A DNA stretch of 64,000 bases from Bacteroidota bacterium (GTDB lineage Bacteria > Bacteroidota > Bacteroidia > Chitinophagales > LD1), in the NCBI GenBank assembly GCA_016715625.1, contig JADJZU010000010.1:62001-126000 (forward strand), given 5' to 3'. Shown here one piece after another: positions 34,238 to 43,400 of the stretch. Both the position numbers and the translations under genes were made by a program. The notes under the pieces were generated by a model. That model was given only the letters and a program-made list of their open reading frames with translations, did no database searches and was not told the DNA's origin. Within the stretch, counting starts at the first letter, position 1; each line of letters opens with the position of its first letter.

Positions 34238-34990
34238 ATGGCCATGGACGATACTCTTTTACAGGACTTGCGGAATGAAATAGCCCTGCTCAAGAAGATG
34301 CTCAGCGTGTTGATGGAGCAAAACGATGCATTAAAGGCCGAAAACAGCCGTTTGCAACAACTAAGCGAAACAAAAACGCTTACTCATTCCCTACCGGAAC
34401 AAGGAGAGACAATAAAACAGTCGCCATATTCCCTACCGGAATCGCAGATGACAACAAAACAGTCGCCTCATTCCCTACCGGAAACGCAGATGGCAGCAAA
34501 ACAGCTTACTGATTCCCTATCGGAATTGCATATGACAACAAAACAATCGCAACATTCCCTACCGGAAACGCAGATGGCAACAAAACAGCTTACTGATTCC
34601 CTATCGCAATCCCCGATGGCATCAAAACAGATTTTGGAACAGCCCGCACAGCAAACTCAGCCTGCCGATGAGGTGGCGGCATCGCTGCCGGCATCGCTAC
34701 CGCTATCGGGGCATAATATTTCAATACTGTCGTCACAACTTTACCACGCCAAATTCGGTGGCTGGAAGAACGACACCACCCTGGCCGCAGCCAAACTGCT
34801 GCTTCATTTCTATAACCAATTGCCGGGCGACTATCCCACGTTGCGCAAGCTCACCGGCTACTCCGAAGGCGGCCTGGGCAAGCTGCTGATGAACCTCCGG
34901 CAAAAAGGCTACCTCATCAAAACCGGTTTTCAGCAACATTCCCTCACCGGCCGCAGCCTCGAGTTCATTAAAAAGGCGGGGTGTAAGTAA
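34238..34990 (+). CDS. Coiled-coil protein with six 14-residue repeats and a winged-helix-like C-terminus
   Basis: 250 residues from ATG 34238, preceded by GGAG at 34227-34230; the frame is open to 34109 but that part is not gene-like. Residues 3-45 form a heptad-like coiled coil (LRNEIALLKKMLSVLMEQND). Then six 14-residue repeats (SLPETQMATKQLTD type), a Pro/Ala/Gln linker, and a C-terminal domain of about 80 residues (AAAKLLLHFYNQLPGDYPTLRKLTGYSEGGL, LLMNLRQKGYLIKTG) that reads like a small DNA-binding winged helix. I do not recognise a family. No signal peptide, so cytoplasmic. Divergent from the penicillin acylase gene. Confidence 0.65.
   Translation: MAMDDTLLQDLRNEIALLKKMLSVLMEQNDALKAENSRLQQLSETKTLTHSLPEQGETIKQSPYSLPESQMTTKQSPHSLPETQMAAKQLTDSLSELHMTTKQSQHSLPETQMATKQLTDSLSQSPMASKQILEQPAQQTQPADEVAASLPASLPLSGHNISILSSQLYHAKFGGWKNDTTLAAAKLLLHFYNQLPGDYPTLRKLTGYSEGGLGKLLMNLRQKGYLIKTGFQQHSLTGRSLEFIKKAGCK
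34388..34639 (+). repeat. Six tandem 42-bp coding repeats
   Basis: Six units of 42 bp, each coding 14 residues beginning SLPE or SLSE/SLSQ and holding an M.(T/A)(T/A/S)KQ core. Units 3 and 5 are almost identical at DNA level, as are parts of 2 and 4, showing recent two-unit duplication. The array is in frame and separates the coiled coil from the C-terminal domain. Confidence 0.85.
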
Positions 34991-35122
34991 GGAACAGGGC
35001 CCAAAGGCCGGTTTTTGTCCGTGTTTATAGGTACAGGGGGGAGCGAATACGAAAAACCCAGGGTGACAGACGCTGCCGATTACCGCCCGAAGTTTTATTT
35101 TGCGGCACAAATATTCAACCCC

Positions 35123-35929
35123 ATGAAACCATTCTTACTGGCTGCTGCGGCCCTTTTGCTGCTCACTATTTCTGCCTGCAAAAAAGAAAACAAAACGCCC
35201 AACTGCACACTGGTAACCCGTGCCAGCCTCACCGATTCGGCCCGCATAAGCTACGATGCACAGGGGCGGGTGGCTACGTATGAAATAGTGGGTGAATCGG
35301 TCTATACCTTTAACTATACCAGCGCCCTGGCCGCGCAGTGTGTGGTGTCTATCCCCGGAAACCCCACCTATACCACCTACAATGTTTTTCTGAACAGCAA
35401 CGGCACCGTTTCTTCTATGAGCAATTCCATTGTGATAGGCGGCACCAACATCGACTATACCTATTACTTTACCTACAATGCCGAGGGGCGCATTGCCAAA
35501 TGCCTGCAGCGCTACGACCAAACCGGGGGCATCAGCGTAAAACTCGACAGCATGGTGTATGAAAACGGCAACCTGGTGCGCAAATTCAAATTTGTGAGTG
35601 CATCTGTTACGGGGCCTTTCTACCTTCAGGAATATGCCATCACAACCTATACCGACAGGCCTAACAAAATGGGTTATCACGCTTTCAGTTTTGTGGAAGA
35701 GCCCACCAGCCTGCTCAGCGGTTTCTATCCGTTCTTCCATTTATATGGCAAAGCCAGCGATAAACTGCCTGCCGAAACCAATGTATACACCAACACCGGC
35801 ACCCTCAGTTTTAAAATGAATTACACCTACCTGCTCGATGAAAACGGATACGTTACCGAAGAGAATGTAAGCCGCAGTATTTTAGCCCCCAGCACGGAGA
35901 ATCGCAGGTTTGGTTATAGTTGTGAGTAG
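35123..35929 (+). CDS. Hypothetical lipoprotein with YD-repeat-like beta strands
   Basis: 268 residues from ATG 35123 (MKPFLLAAAALLLLTISACKK), which gives a clean lipoprotein signal with lipobox ISAC and Cys19; the frame is open to 35015 but that start lacks a signal. The body has repeated Tyr/Asp/Gly strand-turn units (ISYDAQGRVATYE, FTYNAEGRIAKC, MVYENGNLVRKFKF, YLLDENGYVTEE), like the DUF4595-type outer-membrane lipoproteins of Bacteroidota. Probably anchored in the outer membrane; function unknown. Confidence 0.75.
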   Translation: MKPFLLAAAALLLLTISACKKENKTPNCTLVTRASLTDSARISYDAQGRVATYEIVGESVYTFNYTSALAAQCVVSIPGNPTYTTYNVFLNSNGTVSSMSNSIVIGGTNIDYTYYFTYNAEGRIAKCLQRYDQTGGISVKLDSMVYENGNLVRKFKFVSASVTGPFYLQEYAITTYTDRPNKMGYHAFSFVEEPTSLLSGFYPFFHLYGKASDKLPAETNVYTNTGTLSFKMNYTYLLDENGYVTEENVSRSILAPSTENRRFGYSCE

Positions 35930-35984
35930 GGGGCTGATAGTAAAATACCAACAATGTTTAATTTCTTGACTACGTTGTTGCCCG

Positions 35985-36012
35985 CTAAGGGGATACACCC
36001 CTTGGATTTTTT
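35985..36012 (+). terminator. Intrinsic terminator after the lipoprotein gene
   Basis: CTAAGGGG (35985-35992) pairs with CCCCTTGG (35998-36005) with one G-T pair, 5-nt loop, then ATTTTTT (T run 36007-36012) and a second T run. Fits the end of the lipoprotein transcript. Confidence 0.6.
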
Positions 36013-36069
36013 GTTTTTTCCCGCCATTACTATTTTTCGGCACCAGTTAGTTAACATAAAACTGTTGCC

Positions 36070-37431
36070 ATGCGAACTTCAGGTATATACTATCTTTTGC
36101 TTTTTACACTTAGCTGCACTTTGCAGGCTTTTGCCCAAACCAAACAGAGCCCTGCAACACTGTTGCCACAAAACCAATATTCTTTTGAAATAGGCGGAGT
36201 AACCGATTCTGTGACTACTCCCGGTTCACATTTTTGGCTCCTTAACAAGCAAACCCAAAAACGTACACAGGTTCTACTGCCGGGCAAGGGAATTGTAAAT
36301 AAGGCAGAATTTGTGAATGAGTACGTTGCAAAAATTTCTGTGGTTTATAACGTAAGTGCACTGCGCTCAGACAAGTCTGATTTTTTTTATCTGTTTTCTG
36401 TTGATAGGGACACTGGTGCGTTTCTGTATGACCATTACAAAAACAAGTATGACTTTTCCGAACTCTCTGTAAAGCCTTGTTTTATAAATGCAAACTATAA
36501 CGTGTATGATAAGCAGGGAAATCATATATGCTCCAATGTATGGGTTACAAGGCTCTCTAACTCTTACGAACTGCAATGCATGAACTTAAAATATCCAGAA
36601 GCCCGTCAGATTTACAGTTTGGACTGTAAAAGAACCTCTTTTGCCATGCCGGGGGCCACAAAAATATATGACCTTAATAATCACATGGCGTATATGTGGG
36701 GTGATACCCTGATAGTGTTCAATATATCTTCCGACAAGCTGAAAGGGAAATACCTTACCGTGCCTTTGCAAATACGCGATGGCTTTTACAAAGCCGGTTT
36801 TGAGCCCACATATGATAAACTGCTGGATAATGAAAAGTTTTTTCCCGCCAGCACAGGCCCCCAATTATGGACATACATCAACGAAAAAGGAGAATATGCT
36901 TTTAAGCCACTTGCTGCCGACCTTGCTTTGCCGTTTATGTTACCCGCAGGCCAGGCTCCGGTGCGTTATCAGGGCAAATGGGGTATTATCAATAAACAAG
37001 GTGCAACTACACATGCTTTTCAGTTCGATTCACTGGCTTTAGGCAAAAGCTATAAAACCACGCGTTTTATAAAACAGGATTCGATATTTGTAATGAACGA
37101 TGGCGGTAGCCTGCAACCCGAAGGCACTGCTGCATATAAGCACTCTGCAACTCCTACTACCGACCTTCAAAAAGAAGCGGCAAAAATTGCCGGCAAGTAT
37201 GGTACAGGAACCACCAAGTCAAATTGCATAGAGTGTGTTTATTGCAAAGGCACCGGCAAAGGCCCCAAACAACAAACCTACAAACGATGCGATATATGCG
37301 GAGGAGGAAAGCGCATCAGCTTTGGTACCCGCACAGGGGTATGCACCGTGTGCGATAAATACGGTAAAGTGATAGACAAGGAGTGGCAACTGGATTGCAC
37401 CTATTGCAAGGGTAAAGGGTGCACTGAATAA
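36070..37431 (+). CDS. Secreted WG-repeat-like protein with DnaJ-type CXXCXGXG zinc motifs
   Basis: 453 residues with a signal peptide (MRTSGIYYLLLFTLSCTLQAFAQ). The middle has WG-repeat-like turns (YINEKGEYAFKPL, VRYQGKWGIINKQG, near 270-325). The C-terminal 60 residues hold four cysteine pairs: CVYCKGTGKG, CDICGGGKRI, CTVCDKYGKV and CTYCKGKGC, as in the DnaJ zinc-binding domain. Zinc-ribbon cysteine clusters on an exported protein are uncommon. No J domain is present. Function unknown. It stands alone and converges with the Old Yellow Enzyme gene. Confidence 0.7.
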   Translation: MRTSGIYYLLLFTLSCTLQAFAQTKQSPATLLPQNQYSFEIGGVTDSVTTPGSHFWLLNKQTQKRTQVLLPGKGIVNKAEFVNEYVAKISVVYNVSALRSDKSDFFYLFSVDRDTGAFLYDHYKNKYDFSELSVKPCFINANYNVYDKQGNHICSNVWVTRLSNSYELQCMNLKYPEARQIYSLDCKRTSFAMPGATKIYDLNNHMAYMWGDTLIVFNISSDKLKGKYLTVPLQIRDGFYKAGFEPTYDKLLDNEKFFPASTGPQLWTYINEKGEYAFKPLAADLALPFMLPAGQAPVRYQGKWGIINKQGATTHAFQFDSLALGKSYKTTRFIKQDSIFVMNDGGSLQPEGTAAYKHSATPTTDLQKEAAKIAGKYGTGTTKSNCIECVYCKGTGKGPKQQTYKRCDICGGGKRISFGTRTGVCTVCDKYGKVIDKEWQLDCTYCKGKGCTE

Positions 37432-37466
37432 TCAAGCGGTGGTGGTATTCTTGCGCCAGCCTGGGT

Positions 37467-38577
37467 TTACCCCACATCATCCGCCACAAAGCCCTTCCAT
37501 CGCTTCATATAATCTACAAACGTGGGGCTTAGCCCCTGCTGCAGTAAATGCGCCTCGGTAAAGGGCGGTTGCGAGGGTTCAGCATTTTCTTTTACCAACT
37601 CAGGCCAGTTGGCGTGGGCAATAGCCGCCATGCCCACGGCTACTATATCGGCCCCCAAAGCAATGGCCTGTTCGGCATCGGCACGGGTCCATATTTTACC
37701 GGCTACCACAATGGGTGTTTGCGGAACCGCTTCGCGGAAATAAGTAATCAGGGCTTTATCACCGCTGGCATATTTTTCGGGTTTCTTGGCGGCTTCCCAG
37801 GGCGAGAGGTGAATATAATCGGCCCCATCGTGTGCCAGCAGTTTGGCCAGTGCCACGCTTTCATCAAAATCAATTCCCTCAAAACTGTATTTGTCTTCGG
37901 GCGAAAGGCGCACGCCCACCATAAAATCTTTTTTAACCACTGCTTTAATGCGCAGCAACACCGTGCGCAATAACCGGTTGCGGTTTTCGAAACTGCCGCC
38001 CCATTCATCGGTGCGCTTATTAGTAACCGTGCTTAAAAACTGATGCAGCAAATAACCGTGCGCTCCGTGCAGTTCCACCCCGTCAAAGCCGGCCTGCTCC
38101 GCACGCACAGCAGCCGCCACAAAATCGTTGAGCACGCGGTCAATATCTTCTACCGTGGCTGCGCGGACTTCTACCGGCACTTTAGCATGAGGCATAATGT
38201 GCGCACTCGCGCTCCAGGGCTGTGTGCCTATTAAACTTTCGGGGCTGCGTGCCCCACCGTGAAAAATCTGCACCACCGCCAGGCTGCCGTATTGTTTTAT
38301 GCCCTGCGCCAGGCGCGTAAGCCCGGCAGTATGCTTATCGTCATAAATGCCCAGTTCGCCTTTCCAGCCCTGGCCATCGGCCGACACGTTGGCGGCACAG
38401 GTTATCACCATGCCAAAGTTCTTTGGCCCTGCGCACCAATCCACTGGGATCCTTCATCGCTCAGCGTGCCGTCCGGTGGCTTTGCATATTGGTTAAAGGC
38501 GCCAGCGAAATGCGGTTGCGCATGTGCTTACCGCTTGCCGGAAAAGTGAAGGGAGTAAAGAGTTGATTTTGCGACAT
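37467..38577 (-). CDS. NADH:flavin oxidoreductase, Old Yellow Enzyme family (frameshifted N-terminus)
   Basis: The uninterrupted part (37467-38444, 325 codons) covers most of the FMN-binding TIM barrel: FDGVELHGAHGYLLHQFLS with the active-site His pair region, VGVRLSPEDKYSFEG, PIVVAGKIWTRADAEQAIALGADIVAVGMA. Upstream, two 1-bp shifts lead through PPDGTLSDEGSQW to ATG 38575-38577, whose frame gives a normal start MSQNQLFTPFTFPASGKHMRNRISLAPLTNM. The start listed by simple ORF finding (38444) would remove the first strand. The enzyme reduces activated alkenes using FMN and NAD(P)H; physiological substrate unknown. Confidence 0.86.
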
Positions 38578-38652
38578 GATGCTTTGTTACACTTAATTTT
38601 AAAAGCCCAAAGAAATGAAATGGAGGGGTAATTGGTGGTGGGGAGGACTTAT

Positions 38653-38704
38653 CGGTCGGTGTCTTCACCGACCGAAATAGTTCTGGTTGGTGAAGACACC
38701 AACC
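38653..38704. repeat. Nested palindromic element (REP-like)
   Basis: Two hairpins in tandem: CGGTCGGT-GTCTTC-ACCGACCG at 38653-38674 and GGTTGGTG-AAGA-CACCAACC at 38685-38704. The two halves are also near reverse complements of each other (two mismatches over 20 bp), so a long stem is possible too. It lies in the 183-bp gap between the Old Yellow Enzyme gene and the coiled-coil membrane gene, with no T tract on either side that I can see. Confidence 0.75.
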
Positions 38705-38760
38705 GGTAGGGAAAAGATGTGTAAGTCACGAACGGGCGCTCGTGCCAGTTTGTGGTTATT

Positions 38761-39225
38761 TCAAAATCCTTTGCTTAACTGTTCGAGTTCTCTTGCAATT
38801 GCTTGGGCTTGTTTAGCTGCAACTTCTTTCTGTTGCCAATTCATTGAAGATTTAGACTCTGCTTTTTCGTTGTAGATATTAAATAGGATATTCAAAGTGT
38901 TCAACTTCGCAGTGATTTCCATGTTTTCAACTTGCTCTCGAAGCGCCTTTTCTGAATTCTCTTGGGCTGAAGCTGACCTTTTAGTTCCCTTCTCGTGTCA
39001 TCTCCAACTCTTTCTCTGAAGTATAAGTCTTTCCTTCTGCATTTCTAGTTGCTGTTTTTGTTGGATAATCGTGCTTATAATGCCAACAAAAGCCAACCCA
39101 CTAAACAGAGCACTAAGTGAATCATATGAACCAGTAAAGCATTTACCATACAAAGGGAAGAGTGCCCAAGCTAGTACAACAATTAAAAACAACACAATCA
39201 TTAAAAAGGTGTTCCTCATATACAA
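38761..39225 (-). CDS. Membrane protein with two helices and a coiled coil (frameshifted)
   Basis: ATG 39225 opens MYMRNTFLMIVLFLIVVLAWALF, a first membrane helix, then a second (LSALFSGLAFVGIISTII) and a long coiled coil (QQKQQLEMQKERLILQRK). Two 1-bp shifts, one of them an extra A in GGGAACTAAAAGG near 38980, lead to ENSEKALREQVENMEITAKL and KQAQAIARELEQLSKGF, stop at 38761-38763. The full product is about 154 residues, anchored in the membrane with the coiled coil inside the cell. Its start is 5 bp from the stop of the NYN gene, so the two are one unit. No family recognised. Confidence 0.65.
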
Positions 39226-39230
39226 GCAGT

Positions 39231-39975
39231 TTACTGTTTCACTCTAATCATTGCTACTTTTACTTTTCCTGTTGCAGAGGATTTTATGCTTACCTCAAAT
39301 TTGTTGATGCTTTTCACAAGCGCTAGCAACTTAAGAAAACCAAAACTCCTAGGATCAAAAATCGGGTTGACGCTTCAATAACAAGTTGCCCAAATCAGAT
39401 AGATTCGTCCAACCTTCATCATCGGCAAGCTCTTTGCAACCAGTCACCATCATTTGAATCATCTCTGACTCAAGGGAATCGGTTTGAATATAGCGCCACT
39501 CACTTTTTTACCACCTTTAATATCTGTTTTTGCGATGGCTTCTTCTACAATCAAGTTTTCTAACAGAATAAACCGGTCACAAGCAAGTTTGAATGAATCG
39601 GAAGCATTTTTTTCTCCAAACCCAAACACAATTTTATCAGACTCTTTCAACCTAGTCGCAAGACGAGCAAAGTCACCATAACTAGAAACGATACAAAACA
39701 TATCAACCTTTTGAGAGTATAAGATGTCCATAGCGTCAACAATGATTGATGCATCACAAGTATTATTTCCTGTAACATGGCCATAGGGTTGAATGGGCGT
39801 TACCGCATAATTCAAAAGAAGTTTCCTCCATTCTAAACTCTTAGAAGAAGTCCAATCCGAATACGCTCTTTTTATTAGCGGAGTGCCTTTTGCTGTAATT
39901 TCTTTAATAATACCTGACAGATATTTTGCCGGAACATTTTCTTGCATCAATAAGTAGTACAAGTTTATAATCCAT
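39231..39975 (-). CDS. NYN domain (LabA-like PIN) protein with C-terminal OST-HTH domain (frameshifted)
   Basis: ATG 39973-39975 begins MDYKLVLLIDA; removing one extra base at 39942-39943 gives LLIDAENVPAKYLSGI, the NYN start. The body has KRAYSDWTSSKSLEWRKLL, GNNTCDASIIVDAMDILYS, and CIVSSYGDFARLATRLKES with VFGFGEKNA, as in LabA-type NYN nuclease-like domains. The usual first Asp of SSDSDF is Tyr here, so catalysis may be altered. After a shift near 39470, the OST-HTH/LOTUS RNA-binding domain follows (DEGWTNLSDLGNLLLKR, FGFLKLLALVKSINKFEV); one extra base in 39357-39361 also needs removal. Stop at 39231-39233. Family members are predicted RNA-processing proteins. Cotranscribed with the membrane coiled-coil gene. 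Confidence 0.85.
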
Positions 39976-39992
39976 AGTTGCTCTTTAGCTTA

Positions 39993-40047
39993 TTACATAC
40001 TCCTCCTATACTGCCCGCCTACCTCATACAGCGCATGAGATATTTGG
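39993..40047 (-). repeat. Second copy of the icmF 3' end
   Basis: These 55 bp match 40402-40456, the last codons of icmF, at 51 of 55 positions. On the minus strand both copies code the same tail, QISHALYEVGGQYRRSM followed by a stop; all four differences are silent. The copy is not attached to any mutase sequence upstream. The 354 bp between the copies hold a small membrane-protein gene. It looks like a displaced gene end from an insertion or from exchange with a related icmF. Confidence 0.85.
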
Positions 40048-40162
40048 AGGCTATTTATATCAAAAGTAGCAAAACATATTTTTGCCTTGGGCAACTTGGT
40101 CTTGAATGTATGTATGGGCGATTGGGAAACATTTTATAGAGATGCAAGTATAAGTAACCTGT

Positions 40163-40371
40163 TTACTTTTTAAACTTTTCGTGATAAGCAGTTCGATACC
40201 ATACCATGTAAACTATACATCCCACAAAACTAAGAAAATCCAAGCATCAGTTTTTGATTTTGATAATTGCAGCACTCCAACTATTGCAGAACTAATTACA
40301 ATGAGAGCCGCAACAAGTTTTGCTATTTGATAACCCCAAGTAACAATTTTGTGAATGGTTCTATTTTTCAT
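40163..40371 (-). CDS. Small two-helix membrane protein (one frameshift)
   Basis: ATG 40369-40371 begins MKNRTIHKIVTWGYQIAKLV; a hydrophobic helix follows (LVAALIVISSAIVGVLQL). One missing T in the run before CTTAGTTTTG (about 40205-40215) restores a second helix (IFLSFVGCIVYMVWYR) and a basic end HEKFKK with stop at 40163-40165. About 69 residues. It lies between the two copies of the icmF tail. AT content looks higher than in icmF. No family recognised. Confidence 0.55.
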
Positions 40372-40401
40372 ATCAGAGTGATTCACGCTTTTATTTCTGT
40401 T

Positions 40402-43400
40402 TTACATACTTCTCCTATACTGTCCACCAACCTCATACAGCGCATGAGATATTTGGCCCAGGCTGCAATGCTTTACGGTTTCCATCAGCTCGGCAAACAG
40501 GTTGCCGTTGGTGGTGGCTACGTGTTGCAAACGCTTCAGTGCTTCTTCGCTTTCTTTTTCGTGGCGCTTTTTAAAGTTGTTGAGGGCGGCAATCTGAAAC
40601 TCTTTTTCTTCGGTAGTGGAGCGTATCACCTCGGATGGTATAATGGTTGGCGAGCCGTTTTTGCTGAGGAAGGTGTTCACCCCCACAATCGGAAACTCAC
40701 CGGTGTGTTTCTGGTGCTCGTAATACATGCTCTCTTCCTGAATTTTGTTGCGCTGATACATGCGCTCCATAGCGCCCAGCACTCCACCGCGCTCGGTAAT
40801 GCGCTTAAATTCGGTGAGCACTGCTTCTTCTACCAGGGCAGTCATTTCTTCAATTAAGAACGAGCCCTGGTTCGGGTTTTCGTTTTTAGCAGTTCCTAAT
40901 TCGCGGTTGATGATGAGCTGAATAGCCATGGCTCTGCGCACGCTCTCTTCGGTTGGAGTTGTGATGGCTTCATCGTACGCATTGGTGTGCAGGCTGTTGC
41001 AGTTATCGTAAATAGCATACAGCGCCTGCAGGGTGGTGCGGATATCATTGAAATCAATTTCCTGCGCGTGCAAACTTCTGCCGCTGGTTTGAATATGATA
41101 TTTCAGTTTCTGGCTGCGCTCGTTGCCTTTGTATTTCTGCTTCATGGCCTTGGCCCATATTCTGCGCGCCACGCGGCCAATCACCGAATACTCCGGGTCC
41201 ATACCATTGCTGAAGAAGAAAGAAAGGTTGGGCGCAAAGTCGTCAATCTTCATTCCGCGGCTCAGGTAATATTCTACATACGTAAAACCGTTGGCGAGGG
41301 TGAACGCCAGTTGCGTAATCGGGTTGGCACCGGCTTCGGCAATGTGGTAACCGCTGATAGAAACAGAATAGAAATTCTGCACTTTGTTCTCGATAAAATA
41401 CTGCTGCACATCGCCCATCATCTTCAAGGCAAACTCGGTAGAGAAGATGCAGGTGTTCTGCGCCTGGTCTTCTTTTAAAATATCCGCCTGCACCGTTCCG
41501 CGCACCGATGAAAGTGCTTTGGCTTTTAGTTTGGCGTAAACATCTGCGGGCAAAACTTTGTCGCCCGAAAGGCCAAGTAGTTTCAATCCTAAACCCTTGT
41601 TTCCTTCAGGCAACTCACCATTGTATTTCGGTAAACCCGAAATTTGAAATCCGAAATCCGAAATTTTGATGTTGTGCTCTTCCATGTAGCGCTCACATTC
41701 CTGGTCAATGGCGGCATTCATAAAGAAAGCTAGAATCATCGGAGCCGGCCCGTTGATAGTCATGCTCACCGAGGTTTTCGGACTGCACAAATCGAAACCG
41801 CTGTACAATTTTTTTGCGTCATCCACCGTAGCAATGCTCACACCGCTGTTGCCCACCTTGCCGTAAATATCGGGGCGGTGGTCAGGGTCTTCGCCATACA
41901 GCGTCACCGAATCAAAAGCCGTGGACAAGCGAATAGCGGGCTGCCCCAGCGACACATAATGGAAACGCTTATTGGTGCGCTCCGGCCCGCCCTCACCGGC
42001 AAACATGCGCGTAGGGTCTTCGCCTTCGCGCTTGAGCGGAAACACACCGGCTGTGTAAGGAAACTCACCGGGCACATTTTCCTGCAACTGCCAGCACAGA
42101 ATATCGCCCCAGTCTTTATAGCGCGGCAAATACACTTTGCGGATAGTTGTTCCGCTGAGTGATTTGTAAGTAAAAGGTAACTGCAACACTTTATCGCGCA
42201 CCTGAAAGGCAAAGGTTTCTTCCGAATACTTTTTCAGCTTGTCGTTCCACTCGGCAATCAACTTCCAGTTTTCTGGAGCGAGTTTTAACTGATAGGCATC
42301 GAGCAGGGCTTTTACTTCCTCGCTGTTTTTGAAATCTTCTTTCACTCCGTTCAGCTGATACAACTTAGTAGCAATGGCGCATTGCTCGTTCACCCATTCA
42401 TCGTAACGCTCGTTGTTCTCGGCAATCTCTGCCAGGTAACGCACACGAGCCGGAGGGATAATCTGCGATTTGGTCACGGTGTTCTTTGCAGAGGTGTGCT
42501 TTACTTTAAAATCTACTTTCATCTTTTCGCTTACGCTGTGCATCAGCATTTCGAAAAGGTGATTGACACCGGCATCGTTAAACTGCGAAGCAATGGTTCC
42601 AACTACCGGCACATCTTCATCCTTGGCGGTAAACAAATTGTGGCTGCGTTTGTATTGCTTGCGCACATCGGCCAGCGCATCGAGTGCGCCTGCTTTATCA
42701 AACTTGTTGATGGCAATCACATCGGCATAGTCCAGCATGTTTATCTTTTCTAACTGTGTAGCCGCACCGTATTCGGGCGTCATGACCAGCAGCGAAACAT
42801 TGCAGTAATCAAGAATGGAGGCATCGCTTTGCCCCGTGCCCGCACTTTCCAGAATAACAAAATCGAAGTGCGCGGCTTTGCATACATCAATGGCTTCCTG
42901 CACATGCACGCTCAACGCTTTGTCGCTTTCGCGCGTGGCCAGCGAACGCATGTAAGCCCGCGGAGAAGAAATGGAATTCATTCTTATTCTATCGCCCAGC
43001 AAAGCGCCTCCGGTTTTCTTCTTGCTCGGGTCAACGGAAATAACCGCAATGGTTTTATCCTTGTAGTTTTTCAAAAACCTGCGGACAATTTCATCCGTCA
43101 CCGAACTTTTACCTGCGCCACCGGTGCCGGTGATTCCTAATACAGGTATATTGGATTTCAGATTTCGGATTTCGGATTTGCCGTTCTCAGCACGGGTAAT
43201 GAGATGAGCAATTTCTTTCCAAGCTTTTGTGTTCAAATCCGTAATCCGCAATTCGCGATCCGTAGTTGAGAAATCACACTGCTTCACCACATCTTCAATC
43301 ATTCCTTCCAAACCTAACTTGCGTCCGTCATCGGGTGAGTAAATTCTCGTAATGCCATACTGGTGTAACTCTTCAATTTCTGATGGAAGAATGGTGCCCC

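Noticed and set aside
33606..34283. 225-codon plus-strand frame
   Set aside because: Antisense to the penicillin acylase N-terminus, whose signal peptide and HYGVPHIYGRT motif define the real strand.
34388..34639. CRISPR-like short repeats of 42 bp
   Set aside because: The units abut with no spacers and keep one reading frame coding a 14-residue peptide repeat.
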